A stretch of DNA of 64,000 nt from Curtobacterium sp. ZW137 (GTDB lineage: Bacteria; Actinomycetota; Actinomycetes; Actinomycetales; Microbacteriaceae), in the NCBI RefSeq assembly GCF_003762905.1, contig NZ_RJKS01000002.1:232039-296038 (forward strand), in the 5' to 3' direction. Positions 1-7,801 of the stretch are shown here, one piece after another (the first letter of the stretch is position 1; the number at the start of each line of letters is the position of its first letter). The notes beneath the pieces are model-generated. The model did no database searches and was not told the origin of the DNA. It saw only the letters and a program-made list of their open reading frames with translations. The translations under genes and the position numbers were made by a program.

Positions 1-275
1 GGGGGCCGAGCGGGCGAAAGACCAGGCTCCCGCCAGGCGGACACCGCGGCATTCCGCCCGCTCAACCACCCGGGGGCCGAGCGGGCGAAAGACCAGGCTC
101 CCGCCAGGCGGACACCGCGGCATTCCGCCCGCTCAACCACCCGGGGGCCGAGCGGGCGAAAGACCAGGGTCCCGGCGCATGGGCGATCTGGCACTTCGCC
201 GGCTCGGCGCAGGCAGGGCCGAGCGGGCGAAATGCCCGGGCCCCCGCGGTGGGTACCGCGGCATTTCGCCCGCTC
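1..275. repeat. 71-bp tandem repeat with long inverted-repeat hairpins
   Basis: Three tandem copies start at 1, 72 and 143 (period 71), followed by a diverged fourth unit. Each unit opens with GAGCGGGCGAAA (8, 79, 150, 221) and normally closes with its near complement, (T)TTCCGCCCGCTC at 52-63 and 123-134. In the last unit the arms 221-236 and 260-275 are a perfect 16-bp inverted repeat. Its inner CCGCGG blocks at 244-249 and 256-261 add a second stem. The far arm of the third copy has decayed. I see no gene here. Confidence 0.85.
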
Positions 276-394
276 AACGCAGCCGGGCTCGAGCGGGGCT
301 GGGACGGGCGCGGCACGGGCGGACGGAGCGGCGCGACGACTCCGGTACCGGCGGCGCGGCGGCGGCGTCTGCGGACTCGGCGACGGCGGGCGGC

Positions 395-556
395 GGCGCC
401 AGGCACCAGGCACCAGGCGACGGGCGACGGGCGACGGGCACTAGGCGACACCAGGCGCCAGGCGCCGGGCACCGGGCACCGGGCACCGGGCACCGGGCAC
501 CGGGCACCGGGCACCGGGCACCGGGCACCAGGCGTCGGGCACCAGGCGTCGGGCAC
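395..556. repeat. GC-rich heptamer minisatellite
   Basis: A low-complexity tract. It begins with GGCACCA and GGGCGAC heptamers and becomes a pure CCGGGCA heptamer run at about 466-530. It then decays into GGCGTCGGGCACCA units. All frames stay open because of composition. I treat it as non-coding and likely unstable in copy number. Confidence 0.85.
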
Positions 557-560
557 ACGA

Positions 561-592
561 AGAAGCCCCGGTCCGTGAGGACCGGGGCTTCT
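561..592 (-). terminator. Terminator of the initiator tRNA gene
   Basis: A perfect 14-bp inverted repeat (561-574 and 579-592) with a GTGA loop. It lies about 10 nt beyond the 3' end of the tRNA on the minus strand. There is no long T-tract, as with the other terminators in this window. Confidence 0.75.
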
Positions 593-601
593 GTGTCGCG
601 T

Positions 602-678
602 TGGTTGCGGGGGCAGGATTTGAACCTACGACCTCTGGGTTATGAGCCCAGCGAGCTACCGAACTGCTCCACCCCGCG
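602..678 (-). tRNA. Initiator tRNA-Met (CAT anticodon)
   Basis: Read on the minus strand, the 77-nt molecule begins CGCGGGG and has the anticodon arm GGGCTCATAACCC. It has a T-loop GGTTCAAATCC and ends CCCCGCAACCA, so the CCA tail is encoded. The C1:A72 mismatch at the acceptor end and the three consecutive G:C pairs of the anticodon stem are hallmarks of initiator tRNA, which is formylated and enters the ribosomal P site. A minus-strand -10-like TAGGCT lies at 690-695. Confidence 0.97.
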
Positions 679-689
679 GCACGTTGATA

Positions 690-719
690 AGCCTACACGG
701 GTACGGGCGGGGCGCCAAA
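690..719 (-). promoter_or_regulatory. Probable promoter of the initiator tRNA
   Basis: The -10-like TAGGCT is at 690-695 and a weak -35-like TTTGGC at 714-719 (minus strand), with an 18-bp spacer. The putative -35 sits at the loop of the upstream gene's terminator hairpin. This is inference from sequence only. Confidence 0.45.
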
Positions 720-736
720 TCGAGCGCCCCGCCCGT
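703..736 (-). terminator. Terminator of the UPF0182 gene
   Basis: A perfect 13-bp inverted repeat (703-715 and 724-736) with an 8-nt A/T-containing loop. It begins 3 nt past the stop codon of the minus-strand UPF0182 gene. Confidence 0.7.
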
Positions 737-739
737 GTG

Positions 740-3700
740 TCAGTTGCCCGAGCTGCTGTCGCCCTCGGCGTCGATCGCGGCCTGGATGGCCTCCTGCAGA
801 CGCTTGTCCGCCTCCGCCGCAGCGACGAGGTCGTTGTCCGCGTAGGCCTGCGTCCGGTCCTGCAGCGCAGCGTTCGCGTCCGACAGGGCCTGCTGCAGCG
901 CCGGGCTCGGCGTGGTGCCCGTGCCCGTCGAACCGGAGGAACCGGAGGACCCGGTCGACCCGGAGTCGGTCGACCCGGAGTCGGAGCCACTGCCCGAGGA
1001 CCCGGAGTCGGAACCGGAGCCCGAGGACCCGGACCCGTTCGCCGCGCCCTGGTCACCCGCGGCAGCGCCGGAGTCACCACCGAAGAGCTGGTTCAGCGCC
1101 TCGTCGAGGGTGTCCTCGAACGCGATCTTGTCGCCGAAGGCCACGAGCACCTTCTGCAGCAGCGGGTACGAGCCGCTCGACGTCGACTGGACGTAGACGG
1201 GCTGGACGTAGAGGAACCCGCCACCGACCGGCAGCGTGAGCAGGTTGCCCTGCTTCACGGTGCTGTTCCCGCGTTTCAGGATGTTCAGCTCCTGCGACAC
1301 GGTGGTGTCGGAGTTGAACAGGTTCTGCACCTGGAGCGGGCCGGGGATGTTGTCCGTCTTCGGGATCGTCAGCAGTGTGAGCTTCCCGTAGCCGGACGAG
1401 CGTTTGCCCTTGCCGGCCCCTCCGGCGTCGGAGTCGACGGCGAGGTACCCGGTCAGCACGTTCCGCGCGTTCGACCCCGTCTGCTGGGGTATGTACGTCG
1501 TGTAGAGCGTGTAGGCGGTCCCCTGCCCCGGCACCTTCATCGTCAGGTAGTACGGGTCCTGTTGGTCGGCCTTGGCGGTCGTCGTCTGGGTCCCGAGCGC
1601 GTTGGTCGTCGTCGTGGAGTCGGTCGCGGTGGTGTCGCTGTCGTTCGACCCGCTGGTGGGGTCGGACGGTGTCGTCCACGCGTCGTCTCCGGAGTAGAAC
1701 GAGTTCGCGTTGGTGACGTGGTACGTCCCGAGGATCGACCGCTGCACCTTGAAGAGGTCGGTCGGGTAGCGCACGTGGTCGAGGAGCTCGGCGCTCATCG
1801 AGGACACGGACTTCATCGACGTCGGGAAGATCTTCTGCCACGTCTTCAGCACCGGGTCCTTGGTGTCCCACGTGTAGAGCGTGACCTTGCCCGTGTAGGC
1901 GTCGACGGTGGCCTTGACCGAGTTCCGGATGTAGTTCACCTGGTCGGTGCGGTAGGTCGAGGACTCGGTGCCGTTGATGCTGTCCGACAGGCTCTGGCTC
2001 TGCGAGTACGGGTACGCGTCACTGGTCGTGTAGCCGTCCACGATCCACTGCAGCCGGTGGTCGACGATCGCCGGGTAGACGTCGCTGTCGAGCGTCAGGT
2101 ACGGCGCGACCTTCTTCACACGGGTGATCGGGTCACGGTCGTAGAGGATCTGCGAGTCCTGGTTCACCGCGTTCGAGAGCAGGATCTGCTCCGACTGGAA
2201 CTTCGCCGCGTAGACGAGCCGGTTGAAGAAGTTCCCGATGCTCGGGCCACCGTTGCCCTGGTAGGTGGTGGTCGCGTTGCCGCCGTTGGCGTCGTTCGAG
2301 TCGTCGGAGCCGGACGGGTAGTCGAGCTCGACGTTCTTGGAGCCCTTCGGCGCACCGACGATCGAGTACGGCGGCGAGGTCTCACCGAAGTACACGCGCT
2401 GCTGGTAGTCGCCGAGGGCACCGGTGGTCGGGATGCCGGACTCGAGGAACACCGGCTTGCCGTCGCTGGCGCGCTGGTTGCCGTAGGCCGCGGTGACGCC
2501 GAAGCCGTGGGTGTAGACGAACGTGCGGTTGTACTGCGTGTTCGCCGCGGCGCTGAGGCCGTCGAGGTCGATGTCGCGGACCGCGATGACGGTGTCCTCG
2601 GTCTGGCCCTTGATGTCGTAGCGGTCGACGTCGAGCTCGTCCGGGAACTGGTAGTACTGCCGCGACTGCTGCAGCTGGCTGAACGTGTCCGACACGATCT
2701 TCGGGTCGATCAGCCGGATGTTCGTCGTGGTCTGGGCGTCTTCCGCCAGGGCGCCGGTGGCCGTCTCGGTGGTGGCGTCGTAGTTCGACTCCTTGACGCC
2801 GGCGACCCCGTAGGCGTCACGGGTGGCGTCGATGTTCCGCTGGATGTACGCGGACTCGAACGAGCGCTCCGACGGTGCGACCTGCAGGCGCTGGACGATC
2901 CACGGGTAGATGCCGCCGATGACGATGGCGGAGACCAGGAGCAGCCCGGTGCCGACGATGGAGATCCGCCAGCGGCCGATGATCGCGGTGACGATGAACA
3001 GGATCGCGACGATCGCGGCGATCCCCGCCATGATCTCGCGGCCCGGGATGGTGGCGTTGACCTCGGTGTACTGCGCACCGGTGATCAGCGAGTTGCTCTT
3101 CGTGAGAGCCGCGTACTGGTCGAGCCAGAGACTGACGGCCTGCAGCGCGATGTAGACGGCGGCGGTGATCGCGAGCTGGACGCGGGCGGCGCGCGAGATG
3201 CGGACCTCTCGCCCACCGAAGCGCATGGCACCGTAGAGGTAGCACGCGGCGAGTGCGGCGAGGCCGGCGATCAGCACGACCGCGGACGAGTACGCCACGA
3301 CCGAGCGCCAGAACGGCAGCTCGAAGACGTAGAACCCGATGTCGAGTCCGAACTGCGGGTCCTTCTGGCCGAACGGGGTCCGGTTGAAGTACTCGAGCAC
3401 CATGCTCCAGCGCGGCGCCGTCGCGAGCCCGGCGAAGATGCCGAGGACGACCGGGATGCCGATCATCACGACGCGGCGGAGCGGCTCGATGACCTGCTGG
3501 TAGCGGTCCAGCTGCGAGCCGAGCTTCGCGTAGACCGGCCGGAACCGGAACGCCAGCAGGATGCTCAGGTACACCGGGACGGCCATGCCGAGGAACCCGG
3601 CGAAGAACATCGCCGTCCCTGCGATCCACCTGGTGGTCAGGACCTGCTGGAACCCGAGCTGCGCGAACCACGCGTAGTCGGTGTACAGGCTGGCGAAGAT

Positions 3701-3805
3701 GAAGAAGGCGATCACCAGTGCAGCGAGCACGATGATCGTGACCACGATCGGGACACGCGGCGAACGCCGTCCCGCGGTGGACGAGGTGGACGAGGCAGTC
3801 GTCAC
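740..3805 (-). CDS. UPF0182 family large membrane protein
   Basis: A 1021-residue protein of the UPF0182/COG1615 family, whose biochemical function is not established. About seven hydrophobic segments lie in the first 310 residues (the first at about 20-40). They are followed by a long, mostly extracytoplasmic region rich in Tyr, Asp and Thr. The C-terminal 120 residues hold a Ser/Gly/Asp linker and a short charged helix. The GTG start has GGAG 8 nt upstream, and a -10-like TAGGAT lies at 3866-3871. Length and layout match actinobacterial family members. The gene stands alone, ending in a hairpin and followed by the tRNA. Confidence 0.93.
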   Translation of the reverse strand: MTTASSTSSTAGRRSPRVPIVVTIIVLAALVIAFFIFASLYTDYAWFAQLGFQQVLTTRWIAGTAMFFAGFLGMAVPVYLSILLAFRFRPVYAKLGSQLDRYQQVIEPLRRVVMIGIPVVLGIFAGLATAPRWSMVLEYFNRTPFGQKDPQFGLDIGFYVFELPFWRSVVAYSSAVVLIAGLAALAACYLYGAMRFGGREVRISRAARVQLAITAAVYIALQAVSLWLDQYAALTKSNSLITGAQYTEVNATIPGREIMAGIAAIVAILFIVTAIIGRWRISIVGTGLLLVSAIVIGGIYPWIVQRLQVAPSERSFESAYIQRNIDATRDAYGVAGVKESNYDATTETATGALAEDAQTTTNIRLIDPKIVSDTFSQLQQSRQYYQFPDELDVDRYDIKGQTEDTVIAVRDIDLDGLSAAANTQYNRTFVYTHGFGVTAAYGNQRASDGKPVFLESGIPTTGALGDYQQRVYFGETSPPYSIVGAPKGSKNVELDYPSGSDDSNDANGGNATTTYQGNGGPSIGNFFNRLVYAAKFQSEQILLSNAVNQDSQILYDRDPITRVKKVAPYLTLDSDVYPAIVDHRLQWIVDGYTTSDAYPYSQSQSLSDSINGTESSTYRTDQVNYIRNSVKATVDAYTGKVTLYTWDTKDPVLKTWQKIFPTSMKSVSSMSAELLDHVRYPTDLFKVQRSILGTYHVTNANSFYSGDDAWTTPSDPTSGSNDSDTTATDSTTTTNALGTQTTTAKADQQDPYYLTMKVPGQGTAYTLYTTYIPQQTGSNARNVLTGYLAVDSDAGGAGKGKRSSGYGKLTLLTIPKTDNIPGPLQVQNLFNSDTTVSQELNILKRGNSTVKQGNLLTLPVGGGFLYVQPVYVQSTSSGSYPLLQKVLVAFGDKIAFEDTLDEALNQLFGGDSGAAAGDQGAANGSGSSGSGSDSGSSGSGSDSGSTDSGSTGSSGSSGSTGTGTTPSPALQQALSDANAALQDRTQAYADNDLVAAAEADKRLQEAIQAAIDAEGDSSSGN

Positions 3806-3984
3806 GTGATGTGCTCCAGACGTGTCGGACCGGCGGCCCGGCGCACCGGGCCGTCAGTGCTCACGATCCTATTGGACCGGACCGACTGCGAACCTGTACC
3901 CGATCTCAGGATGACGGCCGGGGCCTCCCGTCCGTCGCGGTGACGACCACGCCGGGAACGCGAGCCGGGTCGACGCCGACCGTC

Positions 3985-5094
3985 TCAGGAGCCGCAGGTG
4001 GCGAGACCGGCCGTGCTCTTCCCGCTCGCGATCGTGTCGAGGTCGGTGACCGCCTGGTCCAGCGTCTTCACGGCGTAGACGTCGAGCCCGTCCGGGACGT
4101 GCCCGACGACCTCGTCACAGTTCGACGCCGGCGCGAGGAAGACGGTCGCTCCCGCGTCCTTCGCGCCGTACAGCTTCTGCCGGATCCCGCCGATGGCCCC
4201 GACCTCGCCGTCCGCGGTGATGGTGCCGGTGCCGGCCACGTGCTTGCCGCCGTTGAGCTTGCCCGGTGTGATCTCGTCGATGATCCCGAGCGCGAACATC
4301 ATGCCCGCGGAGGGTCCGCCGACGTCCTGCAGCTTGATCGAGACGTCGAACGGGAAGTCGTAGTGCTCGACGACCCCGACGCCGAGGAGCGCGGTGCCGC
4401 TCTGCTCGCGCGGCGTGACCTGGACGTCCTCGGACTTCCCGTCACGGGTGATCGTCACGGTCGCCGGCGACGAGGTGCCGTGCTTGCCGACCAGGTCGCG
4501 GAGCGTCGTCGCGTCCGCGTTCGTCGTCAGCGAGGTGCCGTCGAACGCCGTGATGACGTCGCCCTTCTCGATCACGCCGTCGGCCGCGGTGTCCTTGCCG
4601 ACCGTCCCCACCTCGAGCTCCGTGGGGATCTTCGTCCCCTGCTGGATCAGGGCAGCGGCCACGGCGGACTGCTGCGAGTTCGTCATGTCGGCGGCGTCCT
4701 GCTCGTTCACCTGCTCGGTCGTGGTGCCGGGTGGGTAGATCGCCGAGGCGGGGACGACGGCCTGCGACTTGGTGAACAGCGCGCGGATCACGCTCGTCCA
4801 CGCCGGACGCTGTGTGGCCGTGCCCTCGACGCTCACGGTGAGCATGTCGAGCGCGCCGGACGTCGGGTACGTCGGGTGCCCGTCGACCTGGATCAGCTTG
4901 ACGTCCTTCGCGTCCTTGCCGGTCCCCTGCTGCTGCGTGCCGATCGTGTTGAACACGGGGCCGGGCAGCTCGATGACGTACGGGCTCGGCAGGACGCTGG
5001 CGATGATCGCGAGCACGACGGCCCCGATCACGAAGGCCCAACCAACGGTCCGGGTGCGGGAGCGACGACGGGGCGCGGGCGCGAAGAGGGTCAA
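3985..5094 (-). CDS. PDZ and Lon-like (S16) secreted serine protease
   Basis: About 369 residues. The layout is a short basic N-terminus, one membrane segment (about residues 15-35) ending near SPYVIELPGP, a PDZ-like domain around 180-240, and a C-terminal Lon-type domain. The likely Ser-Lys dyad is Ser in GGPSAGMM (near residue 260) and Lys in RQKLYGAK (near 306), with spacing typical of Lon proteases. It resembles the YlbL/Rv3194c group. I chose the TTG start at 5094 because GGAAGGA precedes it by 5 nt. An ATG at 5118 is an alternative with a weaker site. The substrate is unknown. The gene is divergent from the DUF2342 gene, as in other Actinobacteria. Confidence 0.87.
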   Translation of the reverse strand: MTLFAPAPRRRSRTRTVGWAFVIGAVVLAIIASVLPSPYVIELPGPVFNTIGTQQQGTGKDAKDVKLIQVDGHPTYPTSGALDMLTVSVEGTATQRPAWTSVIRALFTKSQAVVPASAIYPPGTTTEQVNEQDAADMTNSQQSAVAAALIQQGTKIPTELEVGTVGKDTAADGVIEKGDVITAFDGTSLTTNADATTLRDLVGKHGTSSPATVTITRDGKSEDVQVTPREQSGTALLGVGVVEHYDFPFDVSIKLQDVGGPSAGMMFALGIIDEITPGKLNGGKHVAGTGTITADGEVGAIGGIRQKLYGAKDAGATVFLAPASNCDEVVGHVPDGLDVYAVKTLDQAVTDLDTIASGKSTAGLATCGS

Positions 5095-5232
5095 CGGGGT
5101 CCTTCCGGAGGGACACATGCGGGCCGACCGCCCACCTGCTCGCCCTTCCTGCCGGAGGGGCTGTTCGCCCTCGGCGCAGCCGGATGGGCGTTCCCACGGG
5201 GCCGTCCCAGGTCCGGTCCCACGAGCGGGGAT

Positions 5233-5238
5233 TAGCGT
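5233..5238 (+). promoter_or_regulatory. -10 element, leaderless start at 5246
   Basis: TAGCGT followed by a 7-nt spacer and ATG. There is no Shine-Dalgarno sequence. Confidence 0.6.
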
Positions 5239-5245
5239 AGTCGGC

Positions 5246-6652
5246 ATGCCTGATGAACCGCAGCCGGGGCCGGACGACGACTTCCAGGAGATGCTCCGCA
5301 AGCTCCTCGCCGGCGAGGGGCAGATCGACCCGTCACAGCTCGCCGGTGCCGCCGGCCTGCCCAACGACCCCGCCTTCGTCGCGAACCTGATGAGCCAGCT
5401 GCAGCAGGCCGCCCAGAACGGCGGCGACGGCATCGACTTCTCGGTGACCGCCGAGCGCGCGGTCGCGATCGCCAAGGACGGCGCGCACGGTGTCGACCCG
5501 GCGACGAGCCAGGCGAGCGACCAGGCGTTCCAGGTCGCGGCGCTCTGGCTGGACGAGGTCACGAGCGTCGCCGAGCTCACCGCGACGCCGAGCCTGTACA
5601 CGCGGGAGCAGTGGGCGAAGGCGACCGCGCCGGTCTGGTCGCAGATCGCCGAGCCGGTCGCGGCGAGCATCGCCGACGCCCTCACCGAGGCGATCGACCA
5701 GCGTGCGCCGGAAGAACTGAAGGCCATGCTCGGCGACGTCTCGAAGGCGATGCGCGGCGTGGGCGGCGCACTCTTCGCGATCCAGCTCGGCCAGGTCGTC
5801 GGGCAGCTCTCGAAGGAGGTCGTGTCCGGCGGCGACGTCGGGATCCCGCTCCTCGACGAGCAGGTCGCGGCGCTCCTGCCGCAGAACGTCGCCGAGTTCG
5901 CCGAGGGCCTCGACGTGCCGGTGGACGAGGTCCGGATCTACCTCGCGGTGCGCGAGCTCGCGCATGCCCGGCTGTTCCGGTCGGCGCGCTGGCTGCGGCT
6001 GCACATCATCTCCTCGATCACCGAGTACGCCCGCGGCATCCACATCCCGTTCGACCGGGTCGAGGAACTCGCGGCCGACATCGACCCCACCGACCAGGAG
6101 CAGCTCCGCGACGCCCTGGCGTCCGGTGCGCTGATCCCGCCGCGCACCCCGGACCAGGACGCCGCGCTCGCCCGCCTCGAGACGATGCTCGCGCTCGTCG
6201 AGGGCTGGGTCGACACCGTCACCGCCGCCGCCACCGCGCGGCTCCCCCGGTCCGGTGCGATCGCCGAGACCGTCCGCCGCCGCCGTGCCGCCGGTGGCCC
6301 CGCCGAGTCCGCGTTCGCGACGCTCGTCGGGCTGGAGCTGCGCCCCCGCCGCCTCCGTGAGGCCGCGGCGATGTGGCAACGGGTCACCGACGAGCTCGGC
6401 GCCGAGCAGCGCGACGCGCTCTGGGAGCACTTCGACCTGGTGCCCGTCTCCGACGACATCGACGCACCGGACGCACTGGTGGCGCGGCTCCGGAACCCGG
6501 GGCAGACGCCGGAGGACGACGAGTTCGACCGTGCGCTCGAGGACCTGCTGAACGACTCGACGGGGTCGCGTCCGCGGGAGGACGAGTCGGGCGGGGTGTC
6601 CGACGAGGACGGTCCCGACGCCGGTCCGGCTCCCGAGGACGGCCCCCGCTAG
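5246..6652 (+). CDS. DUF2342 (TIGR03624-type) putative zinc metalloprotease
   Basis: A 468-residue protein of the actinobacterial DUF2342 family, often annotated as a zinc-dependent metalloprotease or hydrolase. It has an acidic N-terminus and helical repeats. The conserved segment RELAHARLF, near residue 235, precedes a helix ending EYARGI. There is no classical HEXXH motif, so enzymatic activity is assumed from the family name only. The acidic tail is rich in Asp, Glu and Pro. A start at ATG 5246 is supported by the TAGCGT hexamer 7 nt upstream. It is divergent from the PDZ/Lon protease, an arrangement I recall from mycobacteria. The stop codon abuts a minisatellite. Confidence 0.85.
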   Translation: MPDEPQPGPDDDFQEMLRKLLAGEGQIDPSQLAGAAGLPNDPAFVANLMSQLQQAAQNGGDGIDFSVTAERAVAIAKDGAHGVDPATSQASDQAFQVAALWLDEVTSVAELTATPSLYTREQWAKATAPVWSQIAEPVAASIADALTEAIDQRAPEELKAMLGDVSKAMRGVGGALFAIQLGQVVGQLSKEVVSGGDVGIPLLDEQVAALLPQNVAEFAEGLDVPVDEVRIYLAVRELAHARLFRSARWLRLHIISSITEYARGIHIPFDRVEELAADIDPTDQEQLRDALASGALIPPRTPDQDAALARLETMLALVEGWVDTVTAAATARLPRSGAIAETVRRRRAAGGPAESAFATLVGLELRPRRLREAAAMWQRVTDELGAEQRDALWEHFDLVPVSDDIDAPDALVARLRNPGQTPEDDEFDRALEDLLNDSTGSRPREDESGGVSDEDGPDAGPAPEDGPR

Positions 6653-6830
6653 TCCCGTCCGGCCGACGGGCCGCGGTGGTGGTCCCGTCCGGCCGACGGG
6701 CCGCGGTGGTGGTCCCGTCCGGCCGACAGGTCGCGGTGGTGGTCCCGTCCGGCCGACGGGCCGCGGTGGTGGTCCCGTCCGGCCGACGGGGCGCGGTGGC
6801 GGTCCCGACCGGCCGACGGGCCGCGGTGGT
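6652..6830. repeat. 30-bp tandem minisatellite
   Basis: Six near-identical 30-bp units begin at the last base of the upstream stop codon. Each contains TCCCGTCCGGCCGAC and GGGCCGCGGTGGTG. Point changes occur in units 3, 5 and 6. The array fills most of the 291-bp gap before the next gene. Reading frames across it are open only because of the repeat, and no promoter is evident inside it. Confidence 0.9.
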
Positions 6831-6943
6831 CCGGCCTGGAGGCTCGGATCGCCGCCGGCACCCGGCCGCCTGTGGGCAACGTGGTTGTCCACAGATCCGA
6901 CGGTCGCGCCCCGACGCCCGGTCCCGTCCGCCACGGTGGACCC

Positions 6944-7801
6944 ATGGGCATCCGCATCGATCCGACGCTCGAGTTCGTCTGGCGTGACCCGGTCACCGTG
7001 CAGCTCGGCGTCGACCCGCCGCGCGCCGTGGTCGGCGTCCCCACCACGGCCGAGGAACGCTTCCTCCTCGCACTCCGGCGCGAGACCGGCCGGGACGCCC
7101 TCGCCGGGGTCGCGGGCAGCGTCGGGTGCCGGCCAGAGGTCGCGGCACGGGTCCTCGGCGCGGCGAGCCCGGCGGTGCTCGACATGCTCCCGGAACCCCT
7201 GGTCCGCGTCGAGGTCCACGGGGTCGGCGCTCTGCCCGACACGCTCGACACGTTCCTGACCGGGGAAGGTGTGACCGTGGTCCGGACCACGGCCCCGCGC
7301 GGCGGTCCGGTCACGGTGCCGGACCCGGAACCGAAGACCGCGGTCGTGGTGGCCGACCACGTCGTCGACCCGGCGCTCCGTGCGGCGTGGACCCGTCGCG
7401 GCACCCCGCACCTGCCGGTGGTCGTGAGCGACGGGCGCATCCGGGTCGGCCCGTTCCTGGTCCCCGGCGCGGGGCCGTGCATGCAGTGTCTCGAGTACGC
7501 GCACGTCGACGACGACCCGACCTGGCCGGCGATCGCCGCGCAGGTGTGGGGGCGGCCGGCCGCGCCGCTCTCGCCGTACCGGGTCGGTGCGGTGGCCGCA
7601 GCGGTCACCCGTCTCGTCGTCGAGCGGTTGCCGCGGCGCGCCTCCGTCCCCGGCGACGACCAGCTCGTCTTCGACCGCGACGACCTCAGCGTGTCGCGTC
7701 GGCCGGCGCGGCCGCACCCCCGGTGTGCGTGTCGATCGCTGCCAGGAACCGGCTCGGAGCGCGCGCTCCGCCCCGAGTGGACCCCTGTCGTGACCACGTG
7801 A
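6944..7801 (+). CDS. E1/ThiF-like cyclodehydratase-type protein (TOMM leader-binding family)
   Basis: A 285-residue protein resembling the ThiF/E1-like family labelled TOMM precursor leader-peptide-binding or bacteriocin cyclodehydratase. Two Cys pairs are visible: CMQC near residue 179 and CAC in HPRCAC near residue 260. These fit the zinc-binding tetracysteine of such proteins. No precursor peptide, YcaO or dehydrogenase gene is nearby, so it looks like the conserved orphan seen beside uvrD2 in Actinobacteria (the Rv3196 position, from memory). The ATG start follows CACGGT with a 6-nt spacer, an imperfect leaderless signal. Its last 116 nt overlap the 3' end of the opposite-strand helicase. 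Function unknown. Confidence 0.78.
   Translation: MGIRIDPTLEFVWRDPVTVQLGVDPPRAVVGVPTTAEERFLLALRRETGRDALAGVAGSVGCRPEVAARVLGAASPAVLDMLPEPLVRVEVHGVGALPDTLDTFLTGEGVTVVRTTAPRGGPVTVPDPEPKTAVVVADHVVDPALRAAWTRRGTPHLPVVVSDGRIRVGPFLVPGAGPCMQCLEYAHVDDDPTWPAIAAQVWGRPAAPLSPYRVGAVAAAVTRLVVERLPRRASVPGDDQLVFDRDDLSVSRRPARPHPRCACRSLPGTGSERALRPEWTPVVTT

Noticed and set aside
1-240. CRISPR-like appearance of the 71-bp repeats
   Set aside because: The repeats are contiguous with no variable spacers, and the periodic part is an internal hairpin. No cas genes are present.
179-3943. A 1254-codon open frame running opposite to the UPF0182 gene
   Set aside because: Its composition is Arg/Val/Asp-rich with no domain signature, and it mirrors the codon bias of the minus-strand gene, which has a clear family match and ribosome site. 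It also runs through the tRNA and repeats.
5119-5727. Upstream extension of the PDZ/Lon protease into the DUF2342 gene
   Set aside because: The extension is antisense to a well-supported coding region and would precede the membrane anchor. Starts at 5094 or 5118 are sufficient.
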